Positions 1 to 9,438 of a stretch of 60,066 nt of DNA are shown in pieces. Below the pieces are notes generated by a model, which saw only the letters and a list, made by a program, of their open reading frames with translations, was not told the DNA's origin and made no database searches. The position numbers and the translations under genes were made by a program. This DNA comes from Haliea sp. (GTDB lineage: Bacteria; Pseudomonadota; Gammaproteobacteria; Pseudomonadales; Halieaceae). The DNA lies in assembly GCA_024642245.1 (NCBI GenBank), contig JAHEBM010000018.1, positions 1-60,066 of the forward strand, written 5' to 3'. How positions within the stretch are numbered: position 1 is the stretch's first letter; every line of letters starts with the position of its first letter.

Positions 1-37
1 TGGCTGCCGGACAGCATCATCGCTAAAATGTAAGCCG

Positions 38-931
38 TTACGCCTGCAGCCAGCTGTATCCCCGGCGTCCCTGCAGGCCGCCGGTGTGAATTGCCAGCAA
101 TGGCTGCGTGGGGGCCCACTGACCGCTGCGCAGCCGCTGGTGAATCGCGTACAACATCTTACCGGTATAGACGGGTTCCAGCGCCACTCCCTGCACGCGC
201 TCGAAGGCGAGCATAAATTCCCGCAAACCGTCACTGGCCCGGGCAAAACCCCCACAGTGATAATCGTGCAGTATCTGCCAGCGAGCCGTGGGCGAGACAT
301 CCAGCGCATCCAGCATATCCCTGACCCGGCTCTCCATGTCGCGCGCGCCTTTCAACGCTGCTATGCCGATGATTTCACAGGCGCCGTCCAATCCCGCCGC
401 CAGACCGGCCAGCGTGGTCCCGGTACCGACCGGCAGCACCACTGTGCGCGCGGCGGGCATCTGCAATTGCAACTGATGTGCGATCGCCATGCAGCCGCGA
501 ACGCCGTCCAGGTTCGCACCCCCCTCCGCGATCAGCAGGCAGGGTGCATAGCGGGAGCGGATATCGTCGAGGTAACTCTCGTCGAAACGACGCCTGTACT
601 CGGACCTGGAGACCCTGACAATCTCCATACCCCATTTGCGTGCATCGGCCAGCATGGCGGTTTCGGGCTGGTCATCGTCTCCGCGGACAATACCTGCCGT
701 GGCAAAGCCCTGCTCGGCCCCCACCGCCGCCAGCGCATGCAGGTGGTTCGACCAGGCACCGCCAAAGGACACCAGCCGGGTAACACCAAGCTGTCGCGCC
801 CGGGCGAGATTGCCCATCAATTTGAAATGCTTGTTGCCCGGGGCAAGGCCGCCGACCCGGTCCAGGCGCAGCAGGGTGACGTTGCCCATACCGACACCGG
901 CGACAGGCTCGTCAGACAGTCGGGTCAGCAT
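38..931 (-). CDS. ACC deaminase / D-cysteine desulfhydrase family PLP-dependent enzyme
   Basis: This 297-residue protein belongs to the tryptophan-synthase-beta-fold PLP enzymes that include 1-aminocyclopropane-1-carboxylate deaminase and D-cysteine desulfhydrase. The PLP-lysine region GNKHFKL lies at about residues 32-38. The family S-N-H motif is in GGAWSNH (57-63), and a glycine-rich phosphate-binding loop, PVGTGTTLAG, lies near 165-175. Length is slightly short for the family (about 300-340), but both ends look intact and an ATG opens it. It follows lipA on the same strand after 55 bases. The substrate cannot be told from sequence: D-cysteine or another D-amino acid is as likely as ACC. 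Confidence 0.85.
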   Translation of the reverse strand: MLTRLSDEPVAGVGMGNVTLLRLDRVGGLAPGNKHFKLMGNLARARQLGVTRLVSFGGAWSNHLHALAAVGAEQGFATAGIVRGDDDQPETAMLADARKWGMEIVRVSRSEYRRRFDESYLDDIRSRYAPCLLIAEGGANLDGVRGCMAIAHQLQLQMPAARTVVLPVGTGTTLAGLAAGLDGACEIIGIAALKGARDMESRVRDMLDALDVSPTARWQILHDYHCGGFARASDGLREFMLAFERVQGVALEPVYTGKMLYAIHQRLRSGQWAPTQPLLAIHTGGLQGRRGYSWLQA

Positions 932-986
932 GGTGGATCAGCCAGCAGGCAGGTGGTAACGCGGCAGAAGCGAGGCTATCGAATCG

Positions 987-1976
987 CTATGCAAGTCCAA
1001 CATTGTTCTTCTGCAGCACCTGCTCCGCACGATAGCTGGAGCGCACGAACACACCCGATACCACCTCGAGAAATCCCCTGTCCAGGCCCCACTTCCGATA
1101 CTTCTCGAACTCTTCCGGGGTAACCCAGCGTGCAATCGGGTAGTGGTGTGCCGTGGGCTGCAGGTATTGGCCGAAGGTAAGGATATCCACCCCCGCGGCG
1201 CGCAGGTCGTCCATGGCCTCGACGATTTCGTCCTCGCTCTCGCCCAGGCCCAGCATCAGGCTGGTCTTGGTGAGGACATCGGGGCGGTATTTTTTCGCGT
1301 GGGCGAGCACCGCGAGGGTCTGCTCGTAACTGGCCCGCGGGTCGCGCACCGGGTGGGTAAGGCGGCGCACGGTCTCCACGTTCTGGGCAAACACCTCGAT
1401 GCCGGAATCGACGACGGTTTCCACGTCTTCCAGCACACCGAGAAAATCCGGGGTCAGGGCCTCCACGGCCGTGCCCGGGTTCTCCTGCTTGACGCGCCTG
1501 ACACACTCCGCGTAATGGCCGGCCCCGCCGTCGGGAAGGTCATCGCGGTTAACCGAGGTGAGTACCACGTATTTGAGATTCATCAACTGCACGGAACGGG
1601 CAGTATTGGCAGGCTCCTGCGCATCGAGCCAACCCCGGGGATTGCCCGTGTTAACCGCACAGAAGCGGCAGGCTCGGGTACACACATCCCCCATCAGCAT
1701 GATGGTGGCGGTGCCGGAGCTCCAGCACTCGCTCATATTGGGACACTTGGCTTCTTCGCACACCGTGGCCAGCTTGTGCTGCCGCACGATGTCCTGGACC
1801 TTCTCGTAGCGGGCACCGCCCTGCACCCGGATACGCAGCCAGTCAGGCTTGCGCAGGCGGGGGCCACCATCACGGCTGGCCTTGACACCGTCCTTGATCG
1901 CGGTAATCCCCCTGTCGTTGACGAACTTCTCACCGCTGGCAACATGAACGACCGGTATGAGGTCACTGTCTGGCAT
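987..1976 (-). CDS. lipA: Lipoyl synthase (radical SAM)
   Basis: LipA inserts two sulfurs into octanoyl chains on lipoyl domains of pyruvate and 2-oxoglutarate dehydrogenases and the glycine cleavage H protein. With the ATG at 1976 the protein has 329 residues, normal for the family. The auxiliary cluster motif [12 protein letters not shown] places cysteines at 73, 78 and 84. The radical SAM motif CTRACRFC gives cysteines 99, 103 and 106. The C-terminal RSSYRAE segment, whose serine ligates the auxiliary cluster, is present. An in-frame ATG at 2042 would add 22 residues unlike LipA proteins, so I prefer 1976. No lipB is adjacent. Confidence 0.96.
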   Translation of the reverse strand: MPDSDLIPVVHVASGEKFVNDRGITAIKDGVKASRDGGPRLRKPDWLRIRVQGGARYEKVQDIVRQHKLATVCEEAKCPNMSECWSSGTATIMLMGDVCTRACRFCAVNTGNPRGWLDAQEPANTARSVQLMNLKYVVLTSVNRDDLPDGGAGHYAECVRRVKQENPGTAVEALTPDFLGVLEDVETVVDSGIEVFAQNVETVRRLTHPVRDPRASYEQTLAVLAHAKKYRPDVLTKTSLMLGLGESEDEIVEAMDDLRAAGVDILTFGQYLQPTAHHYPIARWVTPEEFEKYRKWGLDRGFLEVVSGVFVRSSYRAEQVLQKNNVGLA

Positions 1977-2008
1977 ACGCTGGAACCCTGGCAATAGCTT
2001 GCTGAAAG

Positions 2009-2068
2009 CGCAATTGTAACCCATCACGACAGGCTGGGGCATCCGGCCCCAAATGGCTTACAATTGCG
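2009..2068. promoter_or_regulatory. Nested inverted repeat between lipA and frdC
   Basis: Perfect 11-base arms CGCAATTGTAA (2009-2019) and TTACAATTGCG (2058-2068) enclose a second stem, TGGGGC/GCCCCA, at 2035-2040 and 2046-2051. The structure lies between the divergent lipA and frdC genes, so it may be a paired operator or a leader structure. No matching regulator was identified in the window. Confidence 0.45.
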
Positions 2069-2147
2069 GCAGGACAAGACACCGGCGCCCCCGTTGGGCT
2101 AGTATCTTTCCTCTAATAAATGAACCGGACAATAAGAACGGTCACCG

Positions 2148-2882
2148 ATGACGAGCCATCCAAACAGGGGACCAGCCCGCGCGGACGTCCTGCAAAGCCT
2201 CACCGGCCTGTTGCTGGTGCTTTTTATCTGGGGCCACATGTTTTTCGAGTCCAGCATACTGCTGGGCAAGGAAGCCATGCACTGGGTCTCGAAGATGTTC
2301 GAGGGCGAACACCTGTTCGGCAAGCCCTACCCCTTGCTGGTCTCCGTGGTAGCGGCGGTTATCTTCGTACTGATCGCGGTCCATGCGATCCTCGCGCTGC
2401 GCAAGTTCCCGGGAAGCTACCGGCAGTACCAGCAGTTCAATGCCCATATGGGCGCCCTGCGCCATGCCGACACCACCTTGTGGTATGTCCAGGTGATAAC
2501 CGGTTTTGCCATGTTCTTCCTGGCGTCGGCACATTTGTTCGTGGTTTTCCTGCAACCGGACAATATCGGCCCCTACGCATCGTCGGACCGAATCTGGAGC
2601 GGCAACTTCTGGATAATTTATGCCCCGTTGCTGGTATCGGTACACCTGCATGCCGGGGTCGGTGCCTATCGCCTGGCGATGAAGTGGTTGCCCATTCCGG
2701 CCGCGAGTTCAAGACAGGTCAGGCGCAAGCTGAAGCTTGTCATGTGGGGAATCGTCGTGTTTTTCCTGTGCCTGGGCAGCGCCAGCCTGGCCACGTACAT
2801 GGTCATTGGCCGGGATCATGCACCGTATGCCGGGGAGCGCTATGTACCTGGCAAAAGCCAGGCCCCCACGGGAGAGCACTAG
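2148..2882 (+). CDS. frdC: Fumarate reductase/succinate dehydrogenase cytochrome b subunit (di-haem, Wolinella type)
   Basis: This is the 244-residue membrane anchor that carries two b haems and exchanges electrons with the quinone pool. Five hydrophobic helices are visible. Histidines 30 (WGHMFF), 79 (VHAILALRKFP), 129 (SAHLF) and 168 (HLHAGVGAYRL) match the four axial haem ligands of Wolinella succinogenes FrdC at a constant offset of 14. Glu52 matches the quinol-site glutamate E66. The position of Wolinella E180, the key residue of its transmembrane proton path, is His166 here. It is the first gene of a C-A-B operon, as in Wolinella. The physiological direction, fumarate reduction or succinate oxidation, cannot be decided from sequence. 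Confidence 0.93.
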   Translation: MTSHPNRGPARADVLQSLTGLLLVLFIWGHMFFESSILLGKEAMHWVSKMFEGEHLFGKPYPLLVSVVAAVIFVLIAVHAILALRKFPGSYRQYQQFNAHMGALRHADTTLWYVQVITGFAMFFLASAHLFVVFLQPDNIGPYASSDRIWSGNFWIIYAPLLVSVHLHAGVGAYRLAMKWLPIPAASSRQVRRKLKLVMWGIVVFFLCLGSASLATYMVIGRDHAPYAGERYVPGKSQAPTGEH

Positions 2883-2885
2883 GTC

Positions 2886-4865
2886 ATGCAGATCATATAT
2901 ACCGATGTACTGGTGATCGGCGGGGGCCTGGCAGGCCAGCGTGCCGCCATCGGCGCAAAACGACGCGGTCATGACGTCATCGTGCTGAGCCTGGTTCCGG
3001 CCAAGCGCTCCCACTCCGCCGCCGCCCAGGGAGGGATGCAGGCGAGTCTCGGTAATTGTTTCGGCGCAAGCGGCGACAACGAGGACATCCACTTTGCGGA
3101 CACGGTGCGCGGCAGTGACTGGGGTGCGGACCAGGAAGTCGTGCGCATGTTCACCCACACCGCCCCCAAGGCGATACGTGAACTGGCCGCCTGGGGCGTG
3201 CCGTGGAATCGCGTGGCGCGCGGCGACCGCGAAATCACTGTCGACGGCAAGAAACACATCATCTCGGAGCCCGACGCCGCGCATGGCCTGATAACCAGCC
3301 GCAACTTCGGTGGGACCCAGAAATGGCGCGCATGCTACGTCTCCGACGGTACCGGTCACGCCATGCTCTACACCATGAGCAACCAGGCTATCGCCGCCAA
3401 TATTCCGGTACACGAGCGCATGGAGGCGCTGGCACTGATACACAGTGACGGGCGCTGCCACGGCGCCATTGTACGCAACCTGGCAACGGGGGAGTTGCTG
3501 GCCTACGTCGCCAGGGCCACCTGCATGGCCACGGGTGGTTTCGGCCGCATCTACCGGGTGTCGACCAACGCGATCATCAACGAGGGCATGGGTGCCGCCA
3601 TCGCACTGGAAACAGGCGTGGCCACCCTGGGCAACATGGAAGCCATCCAGTTTCACCCCACCGGCATCTTTCCCGCCGGCATCCTGGTCACCGAGGGTTG
3701 TCGTGGCGATGGCGGGCTGCTGCTGGATGGCAGGCAGCACCGCTTCATGCCGGACTACGAACCCGAGAAAAAAGAGCTGGCGTCCCGGGACGTGGTGTCG
3801 CGCCGGATGGAAGAGCACATCGCCGCCGGCCACGGCGCCCACAGCCGCTTCGGCGAACACCTGTGGCTGGATATACGCCTGCTGGGCGCAGACCATATCA
3901 ACAACAAGCTGCGCGAGGTAAAGGAGATATGCCAGTACTTTCTCGGAATCGACCCGGTAAGTGAGTTGATACCGGTGCGCCCGGCCCAGCACTACTCGAT
4001 GGGCGGTGTACGCACTGATCACCGCGGTGAAAGTCCCCAGCTGCGCGGCCTGTTTGCAGCGGGTGAGGCAGCCTGCTGGGATATGCACGGCTTTAACCGG
4101 CTGGGCGGCAACTCGGTGGCGGAAACCGTGGTAGCGGGCATGATCGTGGGTGATGCCATGGCGGACTTCTGCGATTCACAGGCAGGCAAGCTCATCCTCT
4201 CCACCGCCCTGGTAGACGAGTTCGGGCAGAAGCAACAGCGGCTCCTGGCCGGAATTGCCAATGGCAATGGCAGCGAGAGCGCCTTTGAATTGACGCGCCT
4301 GATGCAGGAAACCATGACGGCCAACGTGGGTATCTTCCGCCACAGGGACCGCCTCGAACAAGCCGTCAGCACCCTGCAGGAACTGCAGCAACGCGCCCGC
4401 AATATCGGCCTGCGCAGTGCCGCCCCCGGCGCCAACCCGGAGCTGGTCACCGCCTATCGCCTGCAGCGCATGCTGAAACTCGCCCAGTGTGTCGCCTATG
4501 GCGCGCTGCAGCGCACGGAGAGCCGCGGCGCACATTACCGAGCGGACTTCCCCCGGCGCGATGACCTCAACTGGATGCGCCGCACACTGGCCACCTGGCC
4601 GGACGACGAGGCCGGCCTGCCTACCCTGGACTACGAGGCACTGGACATCATGCGCATGGAGTTGCCACCGGGATGGCGCGGCTATGGTGCCAGGGACTAT
4701 ATCGAACACCCTCAAACGAGCGCCAGGCAGCAGCAGATCGACGGAATTCTCGGCGATATCCCGGACGCCGACCGACATGCGCGCCAGCAGGCTTTGATGC
4801 CATTCCGGCACCTGCTGCCGGAGCACCTGCGCAATAACAATGAGCGGCAGGGAGAAGAACCATGA
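2886..4865 (+). CDS. frdA: Fumarate reductase/succinate dehydrogenase flavoprotein subunit
   Basis: This 659-residue catalytic subunit interconverts fumarate and succinate on the membrane surface. The N-terminal FAD-binding fold GGGLAG is at 12-17. RSHSAAAQGG places the covalent FAD histidine at residue 43, as in the Wolinella enzyme. The substrate/proton-transfer region HPTGIFPAGILVTEGCRGDG and the RPAQHYSMGGV segment of the active site are intact. The gene begins 3 bases after frdC and overlaps frdB by four bases (ATGA), so the three are almost certainly co-transcribed. Length and motifs fit the Wolinella-type class better than the E. coli four-subunit type. Confidence 0.95.
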   Translation: MQIIYTDVLVIGGGLAGQRAAIGAKRRGHDVIVLSLVPAKRSHSAAAQGGMQASLGNCFGASGDNEDIHFADTVRGSDWGADQEVVRMFTHTAPKAIRELAAWGVPWNRVARGDREITVDGKKHIISEPDAAHGLITSRNFGGTQKWRACYVSDGTGHAMLYTMSNQAIAANIPVHERMEALALIHSDGRCHGAIVRNLATGELLAYVARATCMATGGFGRIYRVSTNAIINEGMGAAIALETGVATLGNMEAIQFHPTGIFPAGILVTEGCRGDGGLLLDGRQHRFMPDYEPEKKELASRDVVSRRMEEHIAAGHGAHSRFGEHLWLDIRLLGADHINNKLREVKEICQYFLGIDPVSELIPVRPAQHYSMGGVRTDHRGESPQLRGLFAAGEAACWDMHGFNRLGGNSVAETVVAGMIVGDAMADFCDSQAGKLILSTALVDEFGQKQQRLLAGIANGNGSESAFELTRLMQETMTANVGIFRHRDRLEQAVSTLQELQQRARNIGLRSAAPGANPELVTAYRLQRMLKLAQCVAYGALQRTESRGAHYRADFPRRDDLNWMRRTLATWPDDEAGLPTLDYEALDIMRMELPPGWRGYGARDYIEHPQTSARQQQIDGILGDIPDADRHARQQALMPFRHLLPEHLRNNNERQGEEP

Positions 4866-5608
4866 ACCGGATTCCGCTGCGACCGGCAGCCCGCACCCTG
4901 CAGATCCAGGTCCTGCGACACAACCCGCATGACCCTGCCAGCGAGCCGCACCTGCAGACCTTCGAGGTCGAGGAGGCGGACACAATGACCCTGTTCATCG
5001 CGCTGAGTGAAATTCGCGAGCGACAGGATCCGTCCCTGCAATTTGATTTCGTCTGCCGTGCCGGCATCTGCGGCAGCTGCGGCATTATTATCAACGGCCG
5101 GCCGGGCCTGGCCTGCCGAACACTGACAAAAGACCTGCCGGACCGTATTACCCTGGCCCCGCTTCCGGCCTTCGAACTGATCGGCGACCTTTCCGTCAAC
5201 ACCGGCAAATGGATGCGCGGCATGTCGGAACGCCTGGAGACCTGGGTCCACAGCCGGAACCTGGAAAACCTGGATATCGATACCGTCGAACAGGCCATGG
5301 AGCCCGAGCTCGCTGAGCAGCTGTACGAACTTGAGCGTTGCATCGAGTGTGGCTGCTGCGTGGCCGCCTGCGGTACCGCGCAGATGCGGCAGGACTTCGT
5401 CGGGGCGGTAGGTCTCAACCAGATTACGCGCTTTCAGCTGGACCCGCGTGACGAGCGTACGGACGCCGAGTTTTATGAACTGGTGGGGGATGAATCCGGT
5501 GTATTCGGCTGCATGACCCTGCTGGGTTGCGAGGATATGTGCCCGAAGGAACTCCCCCTGGCCACCCAGATTGCGTTCCTGCGCCGACGCATGGTGTGCA
5601 GCGGCTGA
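4862..5608 (+). CDS. frdB: Fumarate reductase/succinate dehydrogenase iron-sulfur subunit
   Basis: This 248-residue electron-transfer subunit links the flavin to the haems. Three cluster motifs are complete: a plant-ferredoxin-like [2Fe-2S] site (C65, C70, C73, C85), a [4Fe-4S] site in CIECGCCVAAC (C160, C163, C166, C170), and the third cluster with C217, C223, C227 in GCMTLLGCEDMCPK. The cysteines of clusters one and three sit at near-constant offsets from those I recall in Wolinella FrdB. The start codon overlaps the frdA stop, implying translational coupling. No fourth anchor subunit follows, consistent with a three-subunit complex. Confidence 0.95.
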   Translation: MNRIPLRPAARTLQIQVLRHNPHDPASEPHLQTFEVEEADTMTLFIALSEIRERQDPSLQFDFVCRAGICGSCGIIINGRPGLACRTLTKDLPDRITLAPLPAFELIGDLSVNTGKWMRGMSERLETWVHSRNLENLDIDTVEQAMEPELAEQLYELERCIECGCCVAACGTAQMRQDFVGAVGLNQITRFQLDPRDERTDAEFYELVGDESGVFGCMTLLGCEDMCPKELPLATQIAFLRRRMVCSG

Positions 5609-5658
5609 AACGCGTGCAGACCAGGGCCTATTATTAATCCAGCCGATGTAAGGACACT

Positions 5659-6891
5659 TTGTGTATGTATGACATTGCCTCCACCGTCTCCCGCGTAGCC
5701 AACAACACCTACAGCCACACCCGCCGGATCATGCCCGAGCAACCCTGGTGGGATACGCTGGAAAGCAGCTTCCACAAATTTCCTGACGATTTTGAACTCG
5801 ACCTGCGTACCGGGCTGACCGTGGACGGTACCGCCGCCGCAGACTACCTGCTGCGCACGGCCGGGGCCGGTATGCTGGGAACCCTGGCACTGCCCGCCAG
5901 CATCACGCCAAGGCAACTCAAGCGGGATATGGCGAATATAAGCTTTTACCGCAACAAGGCGAGCGCCGCCGACCCGACTAAATATTTCAGGAAACCGAAC
6001 TCCTCCCGGGTAGAGGTGAAATCCTCCTCCGCCGGGTTCCTGCGCTTTAAACCGGACGATGGCAAGTGCGAACTGCTGAGCTTTGACAGCCCTTTCAAAA
6101 CGGTGAACCCGGCCCTGCGGGAAACCTACCCGAAACAACGGCGCAACATGCGCGCGGTGGCACAATACTGGCGACACGACAGCGGACCCAGGCCGACCAT
6201 TTGTGTGATCCATGGCTTCATGGCGGACCCGTACTGGCTCAACCGGATGTTTTTCGCACTGCCCTGGTTCTATGCCCAGGGCTACGACATCCTGCTGTAC
6301 ACCCTGCCCCACCACGGCAAGCGCCAGTCCCTGCTCTCACCCTTCAGCGGCCACGGCCTGTTCGCCAGCGGCCTGTGCCACCTCAATGAATCCATGGCGC
6401 ACGCAGTGCACGATTTCCGCATATTCATGGACTACCTCGAGTCCAGGGGCGTGGGCAAGATCGGTGTCACCGGCATCAGCCTTGGGGGCTATACCTCGGC
6501 GCTCCTGGCCGCGGTGGAAGAGCGGCTGCATTTTTCCATTCCCAATGTACCGGTAGCCAGCCTCCCGGACCTGATACTGGAATGGTTTCCGATCAACATG
6601 GCGATCAAGAGCCTGCTCAAGCTCAGTAATACCAGCGTGCGGGAAGCGCGTCACATGCTGGCGGTGCATTCACCCCTGACCTACAGCCCACTGATTCCGA
6701 AAGAACGCCTGATGGTCATCGCCGGGGCCGGCGACAGGCTGGCGCCGCCAAAGCATGCCCGCCTGCTGTGGGACCACTGGGACCGGTGTCGGATTCACTG
6801 GTTCCCGGGTAATCACCTGGTGCACCTCGACAAGGGCAAGTACCTGAAGGAGATCGCCCGCTTCCTGCGGGAAATCGGCTTTGATCGTTGA
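5659..6891 (+). CDS. Alpha/beta hydrolase
   Basis: A 410-residue serine hydrolase of unknown substrate. The oxyanion-hole segment VIHGFMADPYW lies near residues 183-193, and the nucleophile elbow is G-I-S-L-G near 273-277. A late aspartate in GAGDRLAPP and a histidine in WFPGNHLVH complete a plausible Ser-Asp-His triad. The N-terminal 170 residues are a poorly recognisable extension, so the catalytic domain occupies the C-terminal 60%. No signal peptide is obvious. It follows frdB after 50 bases and could be read from the same transcript, but nothing ties it functionally to respiration. Confidence 0.8.
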   Translation: MCMYDIASTVSRVANNTYSHTRRIMPEQPWWDTLESSFHKFPDDFELDLRTGLTVDGTAAADYLLRTAGAGMLGTLALPASITPRQLKRDMANISFYRNKASAADPTKYFRKPNSSRVEVKSSSAGFLRFKPDDGKCELLSFDSPFKTVNPALRETYPKQRRNMRAVAQYWRHDSGPRPTICVIHGFMADPYWLNRMFFALPWFYAQGYDILLYTLPHHGKRQSLLSPFSGHGLFASGLCHLNESMAHAVHDFRIFMDYLESRGVGKIGVTGISLGGYTSALLAAVEERLHFSIPNVPVASLPDLILEWFPINMAIKSLLKLSNTSVREARHMLAVHSPLTYSPLIPKERLMVIAGAGDRLAPPKHARLLWDHWDRCRIHWFPGNHLVHLDKGKYLKEIARFLREIGFDR

Positions 6892-6924
6892 GCGGGGCTG
6901 CACGGGAGCGCAATGGCGGGCGGT

Positions 6925-8274
6925 TTACTCCAGCAGGCGGCTGATCGATCGGGACACCGCTATCTTGCCCTGTTCGAAGTAGGCCTCGTGGTTTTCCTCG
7001 ATTTTCCCCAGGTCGTAAAGGTAGTTCACCATAATGCCCGCGGATTGCTCCCGACCCTTTGCTGACAGGTCGGCGCCACCGTGCATGCGGTGCAGGCGCG
7101 CGCCATTGCCAAGGTGAAAGCGCGCCACTGCATCCAGCGGGGCCTCACCGGATTTTTCCTTAAGCAAATAGTGCGCACAGAGCTTGAGCAGCGCGTCATA
7201 CACGGCGCTATCCACGACCCTGCCCAACGGCTGTTTCACCCGCGAAATGAGCTCCTCCGCAACCAGCCCCTGCAGGTCGGCCTTAAGCAACCAGCGGCGA
7301 AAGCCCGGCACGGGCGAGAGGGTCACAAAGGTTTTCAGCGTGGGCATTTCCTTCTTCAGCTCCCCCACCACATTCTTGATCAGGAAGTTGCCGAAAGTAA
7401 TACCGGCCAGCCCGGGATGACAATTGCTGATGGAGTAGAACACCACCGTGTTGATACGCCCGGGCGGCGCCGGCTTGCGTTGCTGCACGAGTAGCGGGGC
7501 AAGGTCTCCGGGTATGGCATCGGTAAGGGCAATTTCAACGAAGACAAGCGGGTCGTTGGCCAGGGCCGGGTGAAAGAATGCGAAGCAGCGACGGTCTTCC
7601 CGCAAGCGACTGCGCAGGTCATCCCAGCCATTGATCTGGTGCACCGCCTCGTAATCGATGATTTTCTCCAGCACCATCGCCGGCGAAGACCAGTCGATAC
7701 GGCGCAACTCCAGGAAGCCCTTGTTGAACCAGGAAATAAACAGGTGCTTCAGATCGGAATCAAGGGCCCTGAGCTGCGGATGATCCCGCAGCAGCGGCAG
7801 CAAATGCCCCCGCATCGCCACCAGCGCACGGGTACCATCGGGTGCCATATTCAGCCGGCGAAACAGTTTCTGCCGCGGCGCCTCGACAGCGTGGGTGAGG
7901 CGCAGCAGGCCATCGAGGTCGGGCTGGTCACGGTAGTTAGCGGCGGCCGCGAGGATCTCCCGGGAATCCACGTCGAATTCGGCCACCACCCTGGCAAAAA
8001 AATCCGCACGCGCGGCTTCGGGCAGGCGCTGGTAACCGGCAATAATTTCGCCTGCAAGCGCCAGGCCCGACGCCTCGCCCCGGTGATCGAGAAGCTCCCG
8101 GCACAAATTCACCAGCGCTGCCGCGGAATTGGCGCTTGCGACCACCCCGCGGCGACGCCGGGCCAGGATTTCCCTGCCGGCTTCCATCACAGAGCCCAGC
8201 GTCCGGCCGAAGCTGGTCATGGCACCGGCTGCCGGTTTGGGTAATTCACTGGGTGCAGGCAGTTGGTCTGGCAT
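6925..8274 (-). CDS. Malonyl-CoA decarboxylase
   Basis: Malonyl-CoA decarboxylase converts malonyl-CoA to acetyl-CoA and CO2. The 449-residue protein has the helical N-terminal domain and the GNAT-like catalytic domain. Recognisable blocks include FISWFNKGFLELRRIDW, the EKIIDYEAVHQINGWDDL segment, the FFHPALANDPLVFVEIAL strand, and SNCHPGLAGITFGNFLIK near the catalytic histidine. I chose the ATG at 8274; a longer in-frame reading to 8442 adds 56 residues without family resemblance. It is convergent with the upstream hydrolase gene and divergent from the metallo-beta-lactamase-fold gene. No malonate transporter or malonyl-CoA synthetase is next to it, so its malonyl-CoA source is unclear. Confidence 0.92.
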   Translation of the reverse strand: MPDQLPAPSELPKPAAGAMTSFGRTLGSVMEAGREILARRRRGVVASANSAAALVNLCRELLDHRGEASGLALAGEIIAGYQRLPEAARADFFARVVAEFDVDSREILAAAANYRDQPDLDGLLRLTHAVEAPRQKLFRRLNMAPDGTRALVAMRGHLLPLLRDHPQLRALDSDLKHLFISWFNKGFLELRRIDWSSPAMVLEKIIDYEAVHQINGWDDLRSRLREDRRCFAFFHPALANDPLVFVEIALTDAIPGDLAPLLVQQRKPAPPGRINTVVFYSISNCHPGLAGITFGNFLIKNVVGELKKEMPTLKTFVTLSPVPGFRRWLLKADLQGLVAEELISRVKQPLGRVVDSAVYDALLKLCAHYLLKEKSGEAPLDAVARFHLGNGARLHRMHGGADLSAKGREQSAGIMVNYLYDLGKIEENHEAYFEQGKIAVSRSISRLLE

Positions 8275-8519
8275 ATCGGTTTCCGGTGTTTGATGGGTGT
8301 TAACGGCGAGGGGCTGGCGTGACAACATCAGCGCTGCGACCTTGCCATCCTTGCGACAGTGTACCGAATTCCCGACGGGGCGGGTACCAATGCCGGCCGC
8401 TGAAAGCCCGATATCGTAACATTCACCCCATTGGACGGTCACTGCATTCGCGCCCGGTCTGTGCCAGAATGGTCTGGGCCGACGGGTTCAGCTGGCCCGC
8501 ATCCAGGAGGCGACACAAG

Positions 8520-9425
8520 ATGAAAAAATGGCAGGCCGGGCTACTGATCCTCACTTTACTGATCGTGGTATCCGGTCTTTACGTGCTGGTGCAACTGCGC
8601 TCACTTGAAGTGGAGCGACTCAGTGACGACCTGTTCGTATTGCGCGGACTCGGCGGTAACACCGCGGTGTTGCGAACCCAGGCCGGGGCGGTGGTGGTAG
8701 ACACCATGACCTTGCCGATGCAGGGTGAGCTCATAAGAGAGCAGGCACGAAAGCTCACGGGTATGGAAACCATCCTGCTGATCAACACCCACTACCATAT
8801 CGACCACACCCACGGTAACCCCGGCTTCAAACCCGGTACGCGCGTACTGTCTACCGAACGCACCCTGTCCCACCTTCACGCCCTGGACGCGGAATTCTGG
8901 AGTGGGCAAGCTGCCAGCCTGCTGCCGACGGAAACCTTTTCGGATCGTATGACGCTGAAGATAGGCGGCAAAACCATCGAACTGATTCACCCGGGTGCCG
9001 GCCACACCGACGGCGACCTGGTCGTGCTGTTTACCGATGAGGGCGTACTGCACACCGGCGACCTCATGTTCAACCGCTACTACCCCAACATCGACCTGGA
9101 GGCCGGCGGTAGCGTGCAGCAATGGGTGCCGACCCTGGAAAAGCTGCTGCGACTCGATTTTACCCGCGTCATACCCGGCCATGGTGAAACCACCGACAGG
9201 GCCGGGCTGCGCCAGTTCCTGGCCGTCATCGCGCAACTGGCGGAAGTCGGCCGCCTCGCCGCGGACAAGGGTATGAGCCTGGAGCAAACACTCGACACCG
9301 AGCTGTTGACGGCGGACAAGGGCTACCGCCGCATCCGGATGATCGTGCCGATGCCCATGGACCGGGAGTTCGTTATCACCCGGGCATGGCAGGAAAGCAC
9401 CGATAATTTCAAGCGTCTGGATTAG
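8520..9425 (+). CDS. Membrane-anchored metallo-beta-lactamase-fold hydrolase
   Basis: A 301-residue MBL-fold protein with an N-terminal hydrophobic segment (about residues 6-25) that should anchor it or export it. The zinc motif H-x-H-x-D-H is at H91, H93, D95, H96. Later ligands are the histidine of GAGHTDGD, the aspartate of HTGDLMF and the histidine of VIPGHGE. The ATG at 8520 is preceded by a strong AGGAGG ribosome binding site at 8504-8509, which fixes the start over a longer in-frame reading. The next gene begins 13 bases downstream, suggesting an operon. The substrate is unknown; it need not be a beta-lactam. Confidence 0.88.
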   Translation: MKKWQAGLLILTLLIVVSGLYVLVQLRSLEVERLSDDLFVLRGLGGNTAVLRTQAGAVVVDTMTLPMQGELIREQARKLTGMETILLINTHYHIDHTHGNPGFKPGTRVLSTERTLSHLHALDAEFWSGQAASLLPTETFSDRMTLKIGGKTIELIHPGAGHTDGDLVVLFTDEGVLHTGDLMFNRYYPNIDLEAGGSVQQWVPTLEKLLRLDFTRVIPGHGETTDRAGLRQFLAVIAQLAEVGRLAADKGMSLEQTLDTELLTADKGYRRIRMIVPMPMDREFVITRAWQESTDNFKRLD

Positions 9426-9438
9426 CCCGGACCAGCTT

